Shown here: piece after piece, positions 59,438 through 64,000 of the stretch
Layout of the letters: each line of letters begins with the position of its first letter
Position numbering within the stretch: the first letter of the stretch is position 1
Assembly: GCF_950023065.1 (NCBI RefSeq)
Contig: NC_088677.1
Span: forward strand, 32,013,230-32,077,229
Length of the DNA: 64,000 nt
Reading direction: 5' to 3'
Source of the DNA: Planococcus citri
Lineage: Eukaryota > Arthropoda > Insecta > Hemiptera > Pseudococcidae
The notes under the pieces: model-generated
Seen by the model: the letters and a program-made list of their open reading frames with translations, nothing else
Database searches by the model: none
Told to the model about the DNA's origin: nothing
Translations under genes and position numbers: made by a program

Positions 59438-60781
59438 CTAATCAAATTGCTGCATTCTGAACGTTTGACGTTGTTCGGTAGTGCAGCGAGACGATTCTTT
59501 GGATTTGTTTTTCGATCGATGGAATTCTACGGCAGCCTTTTCTATATTCTTGGTGATTCTGTAATTAAATAAGGTAGCGAATCCGGGTATGCGACAGCCT
59601 TCAGTCATGACGAATTTCGTCACACGAAACAAACTTATCTCTTTCCATCCGACATATTGCATTAAATTCGGCGTCGGTATGTTCAAAACCCAGCAGAAGT
59701 ATAACATAGTTGATTCGAAATTTATTCTCAGCTTGGTGAATTTCTCGATACCCAGGAACGCGACTCTACTCATATGCTCCCATTCTTTGTTGACTCGCAC
59801 AACCATAGGTCTCATAACCAAGTCGATGAATTGCCTACCTCTTACTTTAACCTGAGCTAAAGATCCGTCGCAAAAATTATACTCGTTCTTGACACCCAAC
59901 AAATATCCTATCAATTTCCACATATGTACGAAGCATTCGAGTTCTTCATCGGTGGCATTCCGGGCACCGAATTTCTCCGGATACATTAACATCAGTCCGA
60001 AGAAACCGAACTGAGTAACGCTCATTTCGAATTGATTGAGGTAAATGCGTCGTTCCGAGGAGCTCCTCATGATTTTATCGAAGTAGGCGAACGGAGCATT
60101 GTAATTGGGATTTTTTTCGAAATCCACCCTCAGTATGGGTCGTAGAGGGCACAGCATTCCATCAGTCGTCATACCACCACCGCCTATGATATCTTGACAT
60201 TCGCGATCTCGTCGTAGTTTTTCTTCCAAGTTACACTTGCTGCGAAGCTGGCTTTCGGGAATTTCACTCAGACGTTTACTAACATGTAAATGCAACGTTT
60301 TGACCGATTTCAGGTTATCGTATCCGCTCGTCGAGGGTTTCCAGAATTCCGTCTCGTACCAGCTGTTTACCCTCAGAGCGGTCGAAAGGTATCGTTTATG
60401 GGCTAAAAAAGGAGTATGAGATCGTTCGGTGAATATCAACGGTTGTAGGCCATCCGGCGCTGCGAATAAATACAGTAACGATAAAGTTTGCGAATAGTTC
60501 AAACCGTATAGATATTTTAGACCGAATTGTTGACCTTTTTTAACCATTTCGATATTGACCCAACTAGGCAATGGAGGGATTTCAGCTGTATCTGGTAACG
60601 GTACGTGAAAGCCTGGTAAAATTTTAGCCAATTCGTCGGCTGATTCTAACAGCGATCTGAGGTACTCCGGGTCGAAATCCAATAACGCCGGGCATTTTTC
60701 TTCCAGAGTGACAGAGACGTCGATGATCTTTCGTATATTGTCGCTGTTTAATTTGTTGTTGTTGTTTATCTCGTCGTCCAT
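59438..60781 (-). CDS. DUF2236 / mpaB-type oxygenase-like protein, intronless
   Basis: A single 447-residue exon. It resembles insect members of the DUF2236 family (ER-bound oxygenase mpaB / latex-clearing protein domain). Recognisable blocks are SLLYLFAAPDGLQPLIFTER with HKRYLSTALRVNSWYE (about 101-143), KTLHLHV (161-167), the MSVTQFGFFGLMLMYPEKFG block (253-272) and ECFVHMWKLIGYLLGVKNEYNFCDG (282-306). Family members bind haem b through a histidine; conserved candidates here are His164, His166 and His286. Bacterial Lcp cleaves polyisoprene and fungal mpaB cleaves a farnesyl chain; the insect substrate is unknown. No signal peptide is obvious, and hydrophobic helices may associate with membranes. 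The tail is basic and Gln-rich. The lack of introns contrasts with most neighbours. Confidence 0.78.
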   Translation of the reverse strand: MDDEINNNNKLNSDNIRKIIDVSVTLEEKCPALLDFDPEYLRSLLESADELAKILPGFHVPLPDTAEIPPLPSWVNIEMVKKGQQFGLKYLYGLNYSQTLSLLYLFAAPDGLQPLIFTERSHTPFLAHKRYLSTALRVNSWYETEFWKPSTSGYDNLKSVKTLHLHVSKRLSEIPESQLRSKCNLEEKLRRDRECQDIIGGGGMTTDGMLCPLRPILRVDFEKNPNYNAPFAYFDKIMRSSSERRIYLNQFEMSVTQFGFFGLMLMYPEKFGARNATDEELECFVHMWKLIGYLLGVKNEYNFCDGSLAQVKVRGRQFIDLVMRPMVVRVNKEWEHMSRVAFLGIEKFTKLRINFESTMLYFCWVLNIPTPNLMQYVGWKEISLFRVTKFVMTEGCRIPGFATLFNYRITKNIEKAAVEFHRSKNKSKESSRCTTEQRQTFRMQQFD

Positions 60782-63700
60782 TGTGCAGGTTCAGGTTTAT
60801 ATTATGCTAACGAGATCGAACGCCTTCGACTTGGACTTCGATAATGGAAACGCGAATACCAGTCAGAAAGTCATTATATCTGCGACTGAGAGCGCCGGCG
60901 CAATTTCCTCTGCATTACCGTTGCAAATACCGGTACGACGACCGAGTAGAAAAACAACAACAGCAAGTTCGATGCTATAAAATTCGCGAATTCGCTGCTC
61001 CCAGGCTGGGTGACCTAAGACAAAGCAACCTCTTTACAGATAGGTACTTCCGATTGTCCGTTTTCCAGCGTTGCTTTGCTTCGCTTGTCTTGTTTGTCTG
61101 TCGCGATGGTTCGTTCGCCTCTGCTTTGGTATTTGTTTTTGCTCACGTGTAGAGGAAGAGGTGATGGCGAATAGTGATGTCTACTCGTTCACGAGTTTAT
61201 GACTTCTTAAAATGTTGTAGGGCACGATGCGATGGTAGGTCAGACGTGCGATGTCTTCTTTGCACAAATAAAGACGACAACGTTGTAAACGATGAGTAAA
61301 TATAAGTTTTTTGTTTGGTCGATCTCGATGGCGAGTAGAAAGAAGCCGCTTTATTAGTTAATTATTCCAAATTACACGCAGCAAATAGTTAATTAGAGTA
61401 TAGGTATGTACGGGCGCGTGTAATTTGAATGTACTTTTCCACTCGGGTAATTGTTTTTACGTGTAATCAGCATACACCTCACCTATCATTATTGGCCAAG
61501 TGTCGCCAATTGGTCGTCGTAGTTGTTGTTTTTATTTCACCAGGTTTACCGTGTTTTCGGGTTTATCGTCAAACCTTCGTGTTCTGAAACAAAAATAAAA
61601 CGCAGCCGCATGATAATCACAATCATATCGAAGAAAACAATACGATATTCTGTATTTCGACCAGTTTGACAGTGATAAATCACAAAAAATATACTAGTTT
61701 TACGTGAAATAGGTAGGTGGGTACGAAATTTCTGACAATTCCATGGAAATTTAATGTATAAAGTGTAGTTACCTACAGAAACAGACAGATTTGCGTCTTT
61801 CCCCGAAGTGGGTTGTCAAAAGTTTATTTTCAAGACTCAGGGGATCTAGAAAGTCAAGACAAGAAATTTTCAAAACAAAAAAAATTGTGCCACAATGCCC
61901 AATTTTTTGCAACTCGCGGTCCCCTCTTCTCTTTTTTTTATAGGTACGTAAGCGAGCCTTTCAGTCACTCAAGTCAGTCATCGATTTCGCTCAATTTTTC
62001 AGACGATTTCAGCTGCCCCACACTGGGGCCAGAGGCCGATATTCAGCGCACCAAAAATAGAAAAAACGTTTACCTATCATAAAAAATGAATAAAAATACC
62101 GGTGGGTACTTCGTCCTTTTTGAATAGCCTTTTATTGTACATACATGAATCAGATGTCCAAATTCACCAATAGTGACCGTAGACCTCATAGACCTTCATT
62201 TTAATACCATGATTTCGAATTTTTAAAGATTTCATCCCCTTCTGTGGGACTAGTTTGGAGTCTAAATTCAAATTGGGTAGGTATAAAAATGCCTTTTTAG
62301 GAGTGCCACAGAGTGGCCCAGTTGAGGATCACCAGCATTTCAAAAACAAAATTTGAGGGATGAAAGTCTTACTTTTTTAATTTTCCTCCCTTTTTGGTGT
62401 TTGAAGTGCTGTAGATCCTTAACTAGCCTAGCCTAGCCTAGCCTAGCCCTCTGCAGTACTTGATTGAAATATTGAAGGGTTTCCAGCGTTTTCAATTATC
62501 CAAAATAGACATTTATCCTTCAAATCAACTGTAATCTCAAAACTGCAATCATTTTGCGAGTATGTACCAATTTTTACACAAATAGGAAAAAGAATACTTT
62601 TTTGATAATTATTATAGACATTTGCGTACTAGATATGGCAATCTTCTATTTTGAATAGGTATGTTTCTCTAGAGCACGCAAATAGCGGTTTTAAAAAGGA
62701 AAAAATTGGCACATTAATTTTTTCTTCGGGAATGTGTTCAGATGAGCCCCCTGAACTACCAAAAAAAAAACGACCTTTCTAACTCTGGAGCTAATTTTTT
62801 TAGGGGGCTAAAACCGGTTCCGATTCACGTTTTTTGCGATTTACTCCGAAAATATGGCCGTAACTCGTTTGCGCACAAATGGGGGAAAATAACCGCAGCA
62901 GGTAGAGGTGGTTTGCGCACAGGGTAGCTGTAGTGACCACAACTCGTTTGCGCACATGTATACAATTATTGTACATAGTTCCTAGCTTTTTAGATTCATC
63001 GAATGGGTCACTAGTCACTACATTGATATAGCAAAGCAGTGCTGTAATGTGAAAATTCATAGAGTGGGTTCTGTGATAGATAGGTACTTTACCTACATCT
63101 CAGCACATGATAATATTAACTATCGATTGATGTTAAATTTTTGTCATTTCGCGAAAAATTGACGATTTTATGAATACTTCTATTACCCAATTTTTTCATA
63201 CTACATATGCCAACTTTAAACTAAAAATACTCGAAATCTTCGGTGAACACACAGGTATTTTAATATTGCAAAATGTTCGTAATTTCATCCCCTTTAAAGT
63301 GGGTGTTTATCGAAAGCTCTACATGCAACCCTTCAAAAGTTCTAGAAGTTTGAAGCTGCGAAAACAAGGCAAAAACCAACCGCGGATGGTAAGTATTGAA
63401 CTTTGAATTAGAATTACTCAAAATTTTCAACAAACACATAGGTATGTTAATACAGTAAAACGTTTGTTATTTTATCCTTTTTGGCTTTTTAAAATGGTTT
63501 TTTATCGAAAGTTCTGCCTTCTACCGTTCAAAAGTTCTTGAAGATCAAAGTTGCGGAAGTCGGAATGTGGGTCGCCTAAAGCTGACAGTCCTAAGCCTGT
63601 GAACGTGAGAGGGAAAATATGTGCGCAAACGAGTCGTATTGTCCCTATATGCCCCTAAGTTTCCTGTGCGCAAACGAGTTCTAATTTTGTGCGCAAACGA

Positions 63701-64000
63701 GTTATGTTTTCCCCCATTTGTGCGCAAACCACTTGCAGCCGAAAATATTAGGTTTACGAGAAAAACTACCATGACTAAAAATGTTCCCCTTCAACTTCTC
63801 GACAATTTGATGCTACGCTCGATACCCATTCCTCAAGAGGGGTGTCTAAAAATAGGGGTGGAAAGACAGTCCAATGTAGAGGGTAGGTGAGGACCCAAGG
63901 TACTTGTTATAGCAGGGAATATATGCCCTCGGTCGTCGGTAACACTGCCAGTACAGTGCCATCTAGCGGATTAGTTCCGCGAGATGCGGACGACCGAAAC
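60782..64000. other. Gene-poor end of window with small repeats
   Basis: No supported gene. The first few hundred bases hold the promoter/5' UTR of the minus-strand oxygenase-like gene. A (CTAGC)5 microsatellite lies at about 62423-62448. A GTGCCATCTAGCGGATTAGTTC at 63957 resembles GCGCCATCTGGTGGATTAGTTC at 7129, a dispersed motif. Confidence 0.45.
62863..63735. repeat. Cluster of TGTGCGCAAACGAGT repeats in both orientations
   Basis: The word TGCGCAAACGAG, or a shortened TGCGCAAACC version, occurs reversed near 62864, 62916 and 62945. It occurs forward near 63622, 63663, 63692 and 63719. The phrase ACTCGTTTGCGCACAAATGG plus GGGAAAATAA at 62864 is mirrored near 63690-63725 (TTTTCCCCCATTTGTGCGCA). 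This gives an inverted-repeat pair about 800 bp apart. Non-coding. Confidence 0.7.

Overview
This window looks like AT-rich nuclear DNA from an insect. The genes are split by many short GT-AG introns, there is an arthropod-type Dpr immunoglobulin gene, and the best-preserved proteins resemble their fly counterparts (RpS6, ARPC4, Ras1, Crag, Ariadne-1). The frequent taggtaggtac-type runs and the protein details fit a hemipteran, perhaps a mealybug- or scale-like species, but the lineage is a weak inference.

Layout. 0.3-10.2 kb is repeat territory: a fold-back repeat at 0.36-1.9 kb, a small intronless F-box gene (2264-2644) with its own TATA promoter, and a 3.4 kb nested inverted repeat at 6.8-10.2 kb. 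10.3-16.5 kb holds the last four exons of a dpr-family gene, whose 5.4 kb intron contains a second fold-back copy and a hAT-type MITE. 18-25.3 kb is dense: RpS6 (-) with duplicated H/ACA-like stem-loops in one intron, ARPC4 (+), and the nuclear poly(A)-binding protein ZC3H14/Nab2 (-), tail-to-tail with ARPC4. 25.6-26.5 kb is a DNA-transposon-like element with 33 bp inverted ends. 27.5-30.1 kb is a four-sushi-domain membrane protein (-).

32.5-34.4 kb holds two intronless Ras1-type genes head to head. 36.4-47.5 kb is a complete 32-exon DENND4/Crag gene (-, 1954 aa). 49.1-50.3 kb has two abutting DNA elements, each with a perfect target-site duplication, between Crag and ari-1. 50.4-52.9 kb is ari-1 (+, 502 aa), 54.2-55.8 kb the beta subunit of geranylgeranyltransferase I (-, 354 aa), and 59.4-60.8 kb an intronless DUF2236/mpaB-type oxygenase-like gene (-). 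The last 3 kb has no recognisable gene but a clustered dispersed motif.

Functional links. The genes are mostly unrelated housekeeping and signalling genes. One plausible biochemical link is that both Ras proteins end in CAAL-type boxes, the preferred signal for geranylgeranyltransferase I, whose beta subunit lies 20 kb away. This follows from enzyme preference, not from gene arrangement. Exon models were built by hand from splice motifs, reading-frame continuity and family resemblance, so individual boundaries may be off by a few bases.
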